The position numbers were made by a program, and so were the translations under genes. The notes under the pieces were generated by a model, which was not told the DNA's origin, did not search any database, and saw nothing but the letters and a program-made list of their open reading frames with translations. This document shows, piece after piece, positions 1 to 6,149 of a DNA stretch of 9,332 nucleotides (positions are counted from its first letter, which is position 1; the number at the start of each line of letters is the position of its first letter). The stretch covers positions 1-9,332 of the forward strand of contig CAAFNG010000240.1 of NCBI GenBank assembly GCA_900764225.1, written 5' to 3'. This DNA comes from Lachnospiraceae bacterium. Lineage in GTDB: Bacteria; Bacillota; Clostridia; Lachnospirales; Lachnospiraceae.

Positions 1-75
1 ATAGCAAGAAATATTTTGGACATATTTTATAATTTTGTCTATGTTTTATTGTGTAATTTATACATATCCAGTTTT

Positions 76-678
76 TTATGCTTCTGCTTCCATCTCTTTC
101 TGGATCTCATCCTCGCTGTCTGCCATAGCCTGCAGTGTCATGGTAAGAAGCTTGGCAAGATCCCAGCCCAGCTGATCTGCACCACGCTGGATCACTTCTC
201 TGGAACAGCCTGCTGCAAAGCCTTTGCTCTTGTATTTCTTTTTGAGAGACTTCAGCTCCATGTCCTTGGTACTTTTTGACGGGCGCATCAGTGCTGCTGC
301 CCAGATCAGGCCTGTCAGCTCATCTGCTGCAAAAAGGACTTTTTCCATTTCATGCTCCGGTGCTGTCTCGATGGTCGCACCGCATCCGACAGTGATTCCG
401 TAACCATGGGAAACTACTGCATGAATGATGTCTTCTCCCACACCTGCCTCACGAAGAAGTTCCGGTGCTTTCAGACAGTGCTCATCCGGATAAAGTTCAA
501 AATCAATATCATGAAGCAGTCCTACAATACCCCAGTATTCTGCGTCATCGCCGTATCCCAGCTCTTTTGCGTACCATTTCATCACTGCCTCAACAGTCAG
601 TGCATGCTGGATATGAAAAGGATCCTTGTTATATTTTTTTAATAATGCAAATGCCTCATCTCTTGCGATGTGTTCCAT
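76..678 (-). CDS. HD-domain (HDIG-type) hydrolase, 200 aa
   Basis: A small cytosolic protein of the HD metal-dependent phosphohydrolase superfamily. Visible motif residues are H25, the H56-D57 doublet in LLHDIDFE, H86 and H91, and D119 in FAADE, in the order expected for an HD fold (H...HD...H...D). The domain fills most of the protein; the C-terminal end is acidic (residues 187-200, ending EAEA). Family members hydrolyse phosphate esters or nucleotides, but the substrate of this single-domain subgroup is not known to me. The start is supported by GAGG about 8 nt upstream of ATG. It lies 36 bp downstream of the nitroreductase gene on the same strand, so the two are probably co-transcribed. 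The 75 bases after its stop are AT-rich, with no clear terminator hairpin. Confidence 0.85.
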   Translation of the reverse strand: MEHIARDEAFALLKKYNKDPFHIQHALTVEAVMKWYAKELGYGDDAEYWGIVGLLHDIDFELYPDEHCLKAPELLREAGVGEDIIHAVVSHGYGITVGCGATIETAPEHEMEKVLFAADELTGLIWAAALMRPSKSTKDMELKSLKKKYKSKGFAAGCSREVIQRGADQLGWDLAKLLTMTLQAMADSEDEIQKEMEAEA

Positions 679-714
679 TTTTTGTTCCTCGATTCTGTTA
701 TTATTTATCTGTTT

Positions 715-1212
715 TTATTCCACAAAATGAATCCTGCTCTCGTCAAACCGGTTCTGCTGCTCTCTCTTCTCTGCCGGATATCCAAGAGCAAACAGTGAAA
801 ATACCTCTACATTTTCCGGAAGGTTCAGCATATCATGCACGGCATCCATCCGATCCTGCATCGGCGCGATTCCGATCCACACGCCGCCAAGTCCCAATGC
901 GTCAGTTTCCAGCCAGATATTCTCCTGAGCGATGGACATGTCGATCTGTGCCATGGTCTGTACCACCAGCCCCTCTTTTCGATATACAGGAACGATCACG
1001 ACCGGCGCTCCTGCCGCACAGCCGGAATATGGCGTCGCGCCTGAAAGCTCCCTGATTTTCTCTTTATCCGTTACAACATAAAATTCCCATGGCTGCTGAT
1101 TACATGCACTTGGAGCCTGCATGCCTGCTTTCAGGATCTGCAGGATTTTTTCCTTCTCAACCGGTCTGTCTTCATATTTCCGGATACTTACTCTGTGAAA
1201 AATATTCTCCAT
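715..1212 (-). CDS. Nitroreductase family FMN-dependent oxidoreductase, about 165 aa
   Basis: A small nitroreductase-fold flavoprotein, predicted to be cytosolic and to use FMN and NAD(P)H to reduce nitro compounds, quinones or an unknown physiological acceptor. Family marks are the N-terminal phosphate-binding stretch SIRKYEDRPV, APSACNQQPWEF (FMN and substrate side), GLGGVWIG in the second half, and the C-terminal ALGYP motif. An upstream in-frame ATG at 1227 exists, but I chose the ATG at 1212 because GGGAGG sits 7-8 nt before it and because MENIFHRVSIRKY matches the usual start of the family. At about 165 residues it belongs to the short class. It leads a probable two-gene unit with the HD hydrolase. 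The upstream gap holds a cre-like palindrome, so carbon catabolite control is possible but inferred. Confidence 0.9.
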   Translation of the reverse strand: MENIFHRVSIRKYEDRPVEKEKILQILKAGMQAPSACNQQPWEFYVVTDKEKIRELSGATPYSGCAAGAPVVIVPVYRKEGLVVQTMAQIDMSIAQENIWLETDALGLGGVWIGIAPMQDRMDAVHDMLNLPENVEVFSLFALGYPAEKREQQNRFDESRIHFVE

Positions 1213-1278
1213 GATGATTCCTCCCATTCCAGATTTTTATCTTTCCATAGCATTTTCCATTGAACACCTGCTGCTGAA

Positions 1279-1320
1279 ATAATTACAGCTATTTCCCATC
1301 TATTTTATCATAATTACAGC
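1279..1320. repeat. Direct repeat of an 11-mer upstream of the nitroreductase gene
   Basis: ATAATTACAGC occurs at 1279-1289 and again at 1310-1320, 31 bp apart (about three helical turns). The copies lie about 70-110 bp before the nitroreductase start, where a promoter is expected; on the minus strand TATGAT and TAAAAT stretches overlap the upstream copy. They could be an operator pair, but no regulator is identifiable and chance in AT-rich DNA is possible. Confidence 0.35.
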
Positions 1321-1341
1321 GGAACCAACAGGGCACATTTC

Positions 1342-1355
1342 TGAAAACGTTTTCT
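1342..1355. promoter_or_regulatory. cre-like palindrome (candidate CcpA site)
   Basis: TGAAAACGTTTTCT contains a perfect 12-bp palindrome (GAAAACGTTTTC) and fits the CcpA-site consensus TGWAANCGNTNWCA at 13 of 14 positions on either strand. It lies in the gap between ogt and the nitroreductase gene, about 130 bp before the latter's start, near where its promoter should be. CcpA binding is inferred from the match only. Confidence 0.45.
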
Positions 1356-1376
1356 GTTTTCACGATCACATTTTTT

Positions 1377-1913
1377 CTACAGTGCAGTCCCCTTCTTCGG
1401 AACGAAAAATCTGCTCATATCTGTTTTTTCCAGCTTCAGGAGAGCGATCTTCTTGTCAATTCCACCTGCATATCCCGTAAGGCTTCCATTGCTTCCCACC
1501 ACGCGGTGACAGGGAATGATAATGGATATTTTATTATGACCGACTGCTCCGCCCACTGCCTGCGCGGACATTTTTTTCACACCCCGCTGTGCGGCAAGCT
1601 GCCTGGCGATCTCACCATAAGTAATCGTCTGTCCGTATGGAATCTTACGCAGAATTTCCCATACAGCACACTGAAATTCCGTTCCCACCGGATGAAGCAG
1701 CGGCATAAAATCCGGTTCCTTTCCCTGAAAATAAATATCCATCCAGCGCTTTGCATCCTTTAACACCGGCGTTTCTTCCTGTTTACATTCTTCTTTTTCA
1801 AGCTGGGCAGCATAATATTTCTGCCCTTCCAGCCAAAGCCCTGTAAGACCTTTTTCATCTGCCGCAAGAAAAATCTTTCCCAGTGGTGACTGATAATCTG
1901 TTGTATAGATCAC
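1377..1913 (-). CDS. ogt: Methylated-DNA--[protein]-cysteine S-methyltransferase, 178 aa
   Basis: A suicide DNA-repair protein that takes the alkyl group from O6-alkylguanine or O4-alkylthymine onto its own cysteine. The active-site motif IPCHRVVGSNG is present with acceptor C135, followed by LTGYAGGIDKK. The N-terminal ribonuclease-like domain occupies about residues 1-75, and the DNA-binding helix-turn-helix domain starts near 78 (TEFQCAVWEILRKIPYGQT). The arginine that flips out the base in human MGMT (R128 in RAVGGA) is Q118 here (AQAVGGA), and the usual NP after the recognition helix is NK (N127-K128). The start is GTG at 1913 with GAGGG about 8 nt upstream; no better ATG matches the family start. 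The start overlaps the end of the MATE gene (GTGA), indicating translational coupling, so it is exposed to whatever damage the truncated MATE gene has caused to its promoter. Confidence 0.92.
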   Translation of the reverse strand: MIYTTDYQSPLGKIFLAADEKGLTGLWLEGQKYYAAQLEKEECKQEETPVLKDAKRWMDIYFQGKEPDFMPLLHPVGTEFQCAVWEILRKIPYGQTITYGEIARQLAAQRGVKKMSAQAVGGAVGHNKISIIIPCHRVVGSNGSLTGYAGGIDKKIALLKLEKTDMSRFFVPKKGTAL

Positions 1914-3058
1914 AATATTTTCCCTCTTTTTTTATATAAGTATATTCCGATCACCGCAATGATCCCTTCTGTAACCGGATAGGACAGCCAGACACCGTTC
2001 ATTTCAAACAGTGACGCCATCAGAACAGAAACCGGAATGATCAGAACAAGTCCTCTGCCCAGAGATATGATCTGTGCGGGAACTGCTTTTTCTGTGGAAG
2101 TAAAATACGCAGACAGAACAATGTTGCAGCCTGCAAAAAATACCGCCGTAAAATACAGCTTCATTCCCGTCACCGCAAGCTCCTGAAGTACCGGATTTCC
2201 TTCACTGTTAAATACAGCCGTGACAGGTTCCGCACCGATCCAGAATACCACATATACAAGTACTGAAATGATCGCGGTCAGGCATATTCCATACCGGAGG
2301 ATATTTCGGATCTTTTCTTTTTCACGAGCTCCGTAAAGCCGGCTTAATACCGGCTGCATTCCCTGTGCGATTCCCGTATAAACAGATGATATCACAAGAG
2401 AGAGATTAGCGACAACACCATATGCCGCCACTCCGATATTTCCTTTTAATTTCAGGATAAGCATGTTAAAAACAATGATCACGATTCCGGAGGCAAGCTC
2501 TGTGATCATTGACGGAAAGCCCAGTGACAGGATTCCTCCGGCGCTGGAAAGCTTCGGTGTACAGATCCGGAAATGAAACTGATTTTTCTGTCTGATCCAG
2601 TGCACGGAAAGCACGCCCAAGCTGATCACCGGTGCTAGCCCTGTGGCAAAAACAGCGCCGAAAATTCCCATTTTCATGGGGAAGATAAAAATATAATCCA
2701 GCAGAATATTGGAAAAACTTCCTGTTAGCATGGCGGTCATAGACAGCCCCGGATTTCCGTCGTTCCGCACAAAACAGAGAAGGGTATCATTTGTCATAAA
2801 CGCAGGTGCAAACAGAAGAAGGACTTTCAGATAGTTTTTTGTCATCTGCCAGATTTCTCCCTCTGCTCCCAGAAGTGACGCGATCTTTCCCGGACAAAAA
2901 GCTCCGACAAGTACATAGATCAGTGCCAGAATCGCCATCATATATACAGTCATCGAAAACGTTTTATCTGCTTCTTTCTCTTTTTTCTGGCCTCTGCATA
3001 TGGAATATCTGGTCGCGCCGCCCATCCCCACCACCGTCAGACCACCACCACCTACCAC
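1910..3058 (-). pseudogene. MATE-family efflux transporter lacking its N-terminus
   Basis: A multidrug and toxin extrusion family membrane protein (MepA/DinF-like branch) that would export drugs using a sodium or proton gradient. Recognisable segments are GMGGATRYSICRG near the start, FVRNDGNPGLSM, LDYIFIFPMKMGIFGA, SLGFPSMITELASG opening the second half, and the last helices ending in YLYKKRGK. The open frame gives about 382 residues against 440-460 usual, and the missing part is the first transmembrane helix and most of the second. Homology seems to begin only at about LTVVGMGG; before it lie glycines coded by a GGT-rich run. The only starts left are a GTG at 3058 and an ATG at about 3025, neither with a convincing ribosome binding site, and the frame runs up to a TAA at 3122-3124 inside the inverted repeat. 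It is probably inactive; the last codons overlap the ogt start. Confidence 0.8.
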
Positions 3059-3071
3059 CAGAAAAAGCCAG

Positions 3072-3277
3072 CCGTGGAGCGTGCCTCTCTTCTGGCTGAC
3101 TCTGCAGGAGGGGAGCGCTTCTTAGGCGGCGGGAATCTGCGTTGTTTTTCAAATGCCCGCTGTCTGAGCGACTTCAGGAGCGAGTTCGGGCATTTGGAAA
3201 ACGCTTTTAGCAGAATCCCGGCACCTTAGAAGCCAGCCCCCGACGAAGCCCAGCCAGAAGAGAGGCATACTCCACGG
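3072..3277. repeat. 206-bp imperfect inverted repeat (MITE-like element or long hairpin)
   Basis: The outer arms at 3072-3098 and 3251-3277 are inverted copies matching at 25 of 27 positions. Moving inwards, 3118-3140 pairs imperfectly with 3210-3233, and at the centre CAAATGCCCG (3150-3159) pairs perfectly with CGGGCATTTG (3187-3196). The whole can fold into one long interrupted hairpin on either strand. It contains no convincing gene. It fills most of the 304-bp gap between the broken MATE gene and merR; the remainder is CCA-rich on the left (3029-3060) and C-rich with the merR promoter on the right. The structure suits a small non-autonomous mobile or REP-like element. I could not see a clear target-site duplication. 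Confidence 0.75.
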
Positions 3278-3300
3278 CGTCCTATTTCTCCACTCCCCTC

Positions 3301-3328
3301 TTGCAACCCCACCCATCTCCTCTAAAAT
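3301..3328 (+). promoter_or_regulatory. Candidate promoter of merR
   Basis: TTGCAA at 3301-3306 and TAAAAT at 3323-3328 are separated by 16 bp, giving a plausible sigma-A-type promoter about 35 bp before the merR start. The spacer is very C-rich and shows no obvious dyad, so autoregulation by MerR cannot be read from it. Confidence 0.45.
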
Positions 3329-3362
3329 AAAAACCAAAAACCCCAAAGGAGGACACACACCC

Positions 3363-3800
3363 ATGTACACCATCGGCCAAGTATCCGAAATGTTCAATCT
3401 CCCCATCTCCACCCTACGCTACTACGACAAAGAAGGCTTCTTCCCAAACCTCAAGCGCGAATCCGGCATCCGCAAATTCACCGACAACGAACTGGAAGCC
3501 CTCCGCATGATCGAATGCCTCAAAGCCTCCGGCCTCGAGATCAAAGACATCAAACAATTCTTCGAATGGTGCAGCCAGGGAAGCAGCACCTACAAAAACC
3601 GCAAAGAACTCTTCGAAACCAGAAAAAAAGCCGTAGAACAGGAAATTCTACGACTCAATAAAACCCTTGATATGCTCAAATACAAATGCTGGTACTACGA
3701 CCAGGCCATCAAAGAAGGCAGCGAAGACCACATCAAAAAAATGCTCCCAGACCACCTTCCATCCGATATCCAGACCCTCTACGACAACGGTCACAAATGA
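3363..3800 (+). CDS. MerR-family transcriptional regulator, 145 aa
   Basis: A cytosolic one-component regulator. The N-terminal winged helix-turn-helix is classical: YTIGQVSEMFNLPISTLRYY at residues 2-21, then the wing with the DKEGFFP and GIRKFTDNEL stretches to about residue 50, then the second helical pair to about 75. Residues about 80-115 form a charged helix suited to the antiparallel dimerising coiled coil. The C-terminal part is short, with a few aromatic residues (KCWYYD) that could bind an organic ligand, and has no metal-binding cysteine cluster. AAAGGAGG precedes the ATG at good spacing. It is the only plus-strand gene, divergent from the truncated MATE gene, a pump type often paired with MerR regulators, so it may once have controlled an efflux gene. 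Pyrimidine-ending codons almost all end in C, unlike its neighbours, which suggests transfer. Confidence 0.9.
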   Translation: MYTIGQVSEMFNLPISTLRYYDKEGFFPNLKRESGIRKFTDNELEALRMIECLKASGLEIKDIKQFFEWCSQGSSTYKNRKELFETRKKAVEQEILRLNKTLDMLKYKCWYYDQAIKEGSEDHIKKMLPDHLPSDIQTLYDNGHK

Positions 3801-4002
3801 GCATCACGCTGAACCCGATACTCATTCCAAAGGCCACCCTCGTACCCTTACGGATCCTCTCTTTATTTCCGGCCCCGTAATTCTGCGCCACAAAAGTAGA
3901 AAACGCATTTCCAAAATCCTGCACCGGAAGATAAGCAAAGGTATCGATCTTCACAGCCGCTGCAAAAGCCGCCATGATCGTAGCCCCGAAGCTGTTCACC
4001 AG
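3801..4002 (-). pseudogene. Internal fragment of a second MATE transporter, about 67 codons
   Basis: On the minus strand this codes about 67 residues typical of the start of the second half of MATE proteins: SFGATIMAAFAAAVKID, then PVQDFGNAFSTFVAQNYGAG and NKERIRKGTRVAFGMS. It cannot be the missing piece of the MATE gene at 1910-3058, because that gene keeps its own version of this segment (VAAYGVVANLSLVISSVYTG, then SRLYGAREKEKI) and lacks the opposite end. The fragment is cut at both ends: upstream it runs in frame from response-regulator sequence, and downstream it stops at the merR stop codon, after which the frame simply reads antisense merR to 3733. Non-functional remnant. Confidence 0.8.
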
Positions 4003-4161
4003 ATTCTTGGGATCATCCTCGATCTTTTCCCGGATCCGGTTCACATGCACCATAACGGTGGCGCTGCCGCCTATATAATCATCCGCACCAAGGCCAAGCC
4101 CCCTGATCTTATCCACAGATTCTGTACGGGCCGTCACCATGAGAATCGGAACACCACTCCG
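4003..4161 (-). pseudogene. Two joined fragments of an OmpR-type response regulator
   Basis: Part one (about 4072-4161) codes SGVPILMVTARTESVDKIRG then LGLGADDYI, the strand-4 to helix-4 region of a receiver domain, including the conserved T/S switch position in VTAR and the GADDY motif. Part two (4003-4071) codes GGSATVMVHVNRIREKIEDD then PKN, the recognition-helix region of an OmpR/PhoB winged helix. The roughly 100 residues that should lie between them are absent, yet they are joined in frame; so is the following MATE piece. The phosphorylated aspartate and most of both domains are missing. An ATG at 4140 inside the receiver piece opens a 135-codon chimeric frame to 3733 that overlaps the stop of the kinase remnant as ATGGTGA. 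Translation of this chimera is possible but a function is doubtful. Confidence 0.75.
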
Positions 4162-4298
4162 TTATCATGAACTACCTCTATTGATTCCGTATAAATCTTC
4201 ACCACGACCATATTGATCAGCAGAAAGATCACCAGTGTGGTCAGTACCATCAGTGCATTGGATATAAAAATTCTTCTTTTTACCGTTCCTTTTTCCAT
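4134..4298 (-). pseudogene. N-terminal remnant of a sensor histidine kinase, 54 codons
   Basis: The ATG at 4298 has a strong ribosome binding site (AGGAGGG, about 7 nt spacing) and begins with basic residues MEKGTVKRRIF, followed by one hydrophobic transmembrane segment at about residues 11-34 and then KIYTESIEVV. This is the usual beginning of a membrane sensor kinase. Kinase homology ends near residue 46; the last codons read out-of-frame response-regulator sequence to a TGA. The extracytoplasmic sensor part, HAMP, dimerisation and ATPase domains are all missing. In an intact two-component operon the regulator gene normally precedes the kinase gene; here the regulator pieces follow it, so simple decay of one operon does not explain the order. 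A short membrane peptide could still be made. Confidence 0.65.
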
Positions 4299-4350
4299 AT
4301 TTTCACCCTCCTGAAGGACATTTTTATTCAGTTTCTTTATACTCCTGTCC

Positions 4351-4384
4351 GTTAAACATTTGGAAGGGAAAAAGTTAAACATTT
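4351..4384. repeat. Direct repeat upstream of the kinase remnant
   Basis: GTTAAACATTT occurs at 4351-4361 and 4374-4384, a 23-bp period, in the 102-bp gap between the AAA-like gene and the kinase remnant. On the minus strand this reads AAATGTTTAAC twice. Paired direct repeats are usual for OmpR-type regulators, although those normally repeat every 11 or 22 bp. It may be a leftover operator of the destroyed two-component system. Confidence 0.35.
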
Positions 4385-4400
4385 TCTAAACAATCTTATT

Positions 4401-6119
4401 TTAATTTTGTCCGATCAATACTTTTTTTCCGTTAAAAGCAAATCCATAATGCCTGATTCTCTCTTTCGGAATACCAATAGCTAAAAGCTCTGTCTCATAA
4501 TTCTGGTCTTTAATCTGCCGTAACGCTGACTGAACTGCCTGCTCCATCGTCTCCTTCTGCATGCGGTTACAGACTTTAAATTCAATGATGATAGCAGGAT
4601 TCTGTCTGTAATCATGCGGAATCATCATGATATCATATCGACCAAATCCACTTTCTCTGTTTGATCGTATCTCATAAGATTCTGCCTGTTCTGCCATCAG
4701 TCCCAGAACAAACCCATGATAAAAGCGTTCTGGTTCTGTACTTTCACTATCTTCTTTTCCCACATCAAAATAGCTGAATGTTGTAAGAGAAATTTTATTC
4801 ATATAATAATTCATGGCTTCCAGATCGCCCAGCATAAATGCTTTTATAAATCTTCCATAATCTGACTCTGACAGTTCAAACCATCCTCTGAACATTTCAT
4901 TAAACATACCTGCTGTTTCCAGATTTGTAATGCAAAGCCGATACCAGGGTTTTAATATGATTCCTCGATATTCAACTGTCTCCGCCTTGAGATAACCACT
5001 TGCAAGCAACAGACTCCAGATTGCATTCTCATTATGATCCAGCTGCTCAAACACCATCTGTTCATCAAAGCTTACCAGTATCTCCTTACCATTTATCAGA
5101 TCTTCCATTTTTTCTTTTATTTCTGCTGATGCCATACGTATCAACTTTCCAATCAACGCATTGGAACTGGTTGATGCCCAGTAAGGTTTTATTTTCTTTT
5201 CTTTCAGATAATTGGTAATAGACCATGGATTATAAATATCGCGATGTTTTCCAAAAATAAAGCCATCGTACCACTGTCTGACTAACTCGCGATTTTTTTT
5301 CAGCCCAAAGTCATCTAACGCTGCAAATACTTCTTCTTCCGTAAATCCAAAACAATCAGCATACAGATCTGATGTCGTCGTCACCACCTGCAGATTATTC
5401 AGATCTGAAAATATACTCTCCTTGGATACTCTCGTAATACCTGTCATAACTGCCCGTTCCAGATATGGATTCGTCTTGAATGTTGCATTAAACAGACCTC
5501 TGACAAAATCTGTAAACTCCTGCCAGTAACCGTGAATATATGCTTCCTGCATAGGTGTATCATATTCATCCAGAAGAATGATTGTATTTTTCCGCCAGTA
5601 ACGTGCCAGATACATACTCATATTGTTAAGTGCGGCTGCTGCTTCTGCATCTCCCATATACATAGTCACATTTACATATTCCCGCTTCTCATTTTCACTG
5701 AGTATATTTCCCTCCAGAAGATACCGATTTTCTTCATACACTCTCGTAATCTGTTGTTTAATCTGTATTTTTGCATCCTCAAGCTTTGCAGCTTTCACTG
5801 CTGCAAAGCTTAAAAATATCAGCGGCCAGGTTCCCTGCAATTCTCTGTATTTTTCTTCTTTCCAGATAAGAAGACCTTCAAACAGGTCCTGCCTTTCTGC
5901 GTATTTATTGGAAAAGAAACTCTCCAGCATACTCATATTCAATGTTTTTCCAAATCTGCGCGGACGGGTGATCAAAGTAATGTCATCTCCATTTTCCCAC
6001 CAGGATTTTATAAAAAGAGATTTATCTACAAAAAAATAATCATTTTCTCTCAGGGATGCAAAATTCTGTTTTCCAATACTGATTACTTTTTCCATTCCTT
6101 TACCTGCTTTCTCATTCAT
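4401..6119 (-). CDS. AAA-ATPase-like / PD-(D/E)XK nuclease-family protein, 572 aa
   Basis: A two-domain protein of the family pairing an AAA-ATPase-like domain (PF09820 type) with a C-terminal PD-(D/E)XK domain (PF08011 type). The start IGKQNFASLRENDYFFVDKS is diagnostic. The phosphate loop is the family's variant, TRPRRFGKT at 51-59 with K58-T59; the Walker B-like motif is ILLDEYDTP with D184-E185; a sensor-like segment is MTGITRVSKESIFSDLNNL at about 225-243. The C-terminal nuclease signature is GRYDIMMIP with D496 and IIIEFK with E513 and K515. All expected catalytic positions are kept, so it appears intact and full length. Its cellular role is not established. ATG at 6119 was preferred (GAAGG about 8 nt upstream); M9 is an alternative but has GGA touching it. 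It starts 30 bp after the flavoprotein gene and could share its promoter. No terminator follows it. Confidence 0.9.
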   Translation of the reverse strand: MNEKAGKGMEKVISIGKQNFASLRENDYFFVDKSLFIKSWWENGDDITLITRPRRFGKTLNMSMLESFFSNKYAERQDLFEGLLIWKEEKYRELQGTWPLIFLSFAAVKAAKLEDAKIQIKQQITRVYEENRYLLEGNILSENEKREYVNVTMYMGDAEAAAALNNMSMYLARYWRKNTIILLDEYDTPMQEAYIHGYWQEFTDFVRGLFNATFKTNPYLERAVMTGITRVSKESIFSDLNNLQVVTTTSDLYADCFGFTEEEVFAALDDFGLKKNRELVRQWYDGFIFGKHRDIYNPWSITNYLKEKKIKPYWASTSSNALIGKLIRMASAEIKEKMEDLINGKEILVSFDEQMVFEQLDHNENAIWSLLLASGYLKAETVEYRGIILKPWYRLCITNLETAGMFNEMFRGWFELSESDYGRFIKAFMLGDLEAMNYYMNKISLTTFSYFDVGKEDSESTEPERFYHGFVLGLMAEQAESYEIRSNRESGFGRYDIMMIPHDYRQNPAIIIEFKVCNRMQKETMEQAVQSALRQIKDQNYETELLAIGIPKERIRHYGFAFNGKKVLIGQN

Positions 6120-6149
6120 TAGAAATGCCTTCTATCTGCTCCAAAATCC

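Noticed and set aside
1..75. Possible terminator after the HD hydrolase gene
   Set aside because: The stretch is AT-rich with partial matches only; I could not find a GC-rich stem followed by a T run.
465..1055. Plus-strand open frame of 196 codons
   Set aside because: It is antisense to the HD hydrolase and nitroreductase genes, both well supported by motifs and ribosome binding sites.
1343..1376. Terminator after ogt
   Set aside because: A weak 7-bp A/T-rich stem can be drawn, but it lacks GC content and a proper T run; the palindrome fits a protein-binding site better.
2952..2965. Second cre-like stretch around GAAAACGTTTTA
   Set aside because: It lies inside MATE coding sequence, is less symmetric than the 1342-1355 site and has no promoter near it.
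3072..3277. CRISPR array or complete insertion sequence at the repeat
   Set aside because: There are only two inverted arms, no regularly spaced direct repeats and no transposase frame.
2964..3412. Two minus-strand open frames of 62 and 87 codons across the inverted repeat
   Set aside because: They lie on the palindrome and its flanks, have no convincing ribosome binding site, recognisable domain or sensible composition, and overlap the MATE 5' end and merR start.
3733..4140. A novel response-regulator/transporter fusion protein
   Set aside because: Each piece lacks the core of its domain, the phospho-acceptor aspartate is missing, and the end is antisense merR, so it fits a remnant better than a designed fusion.
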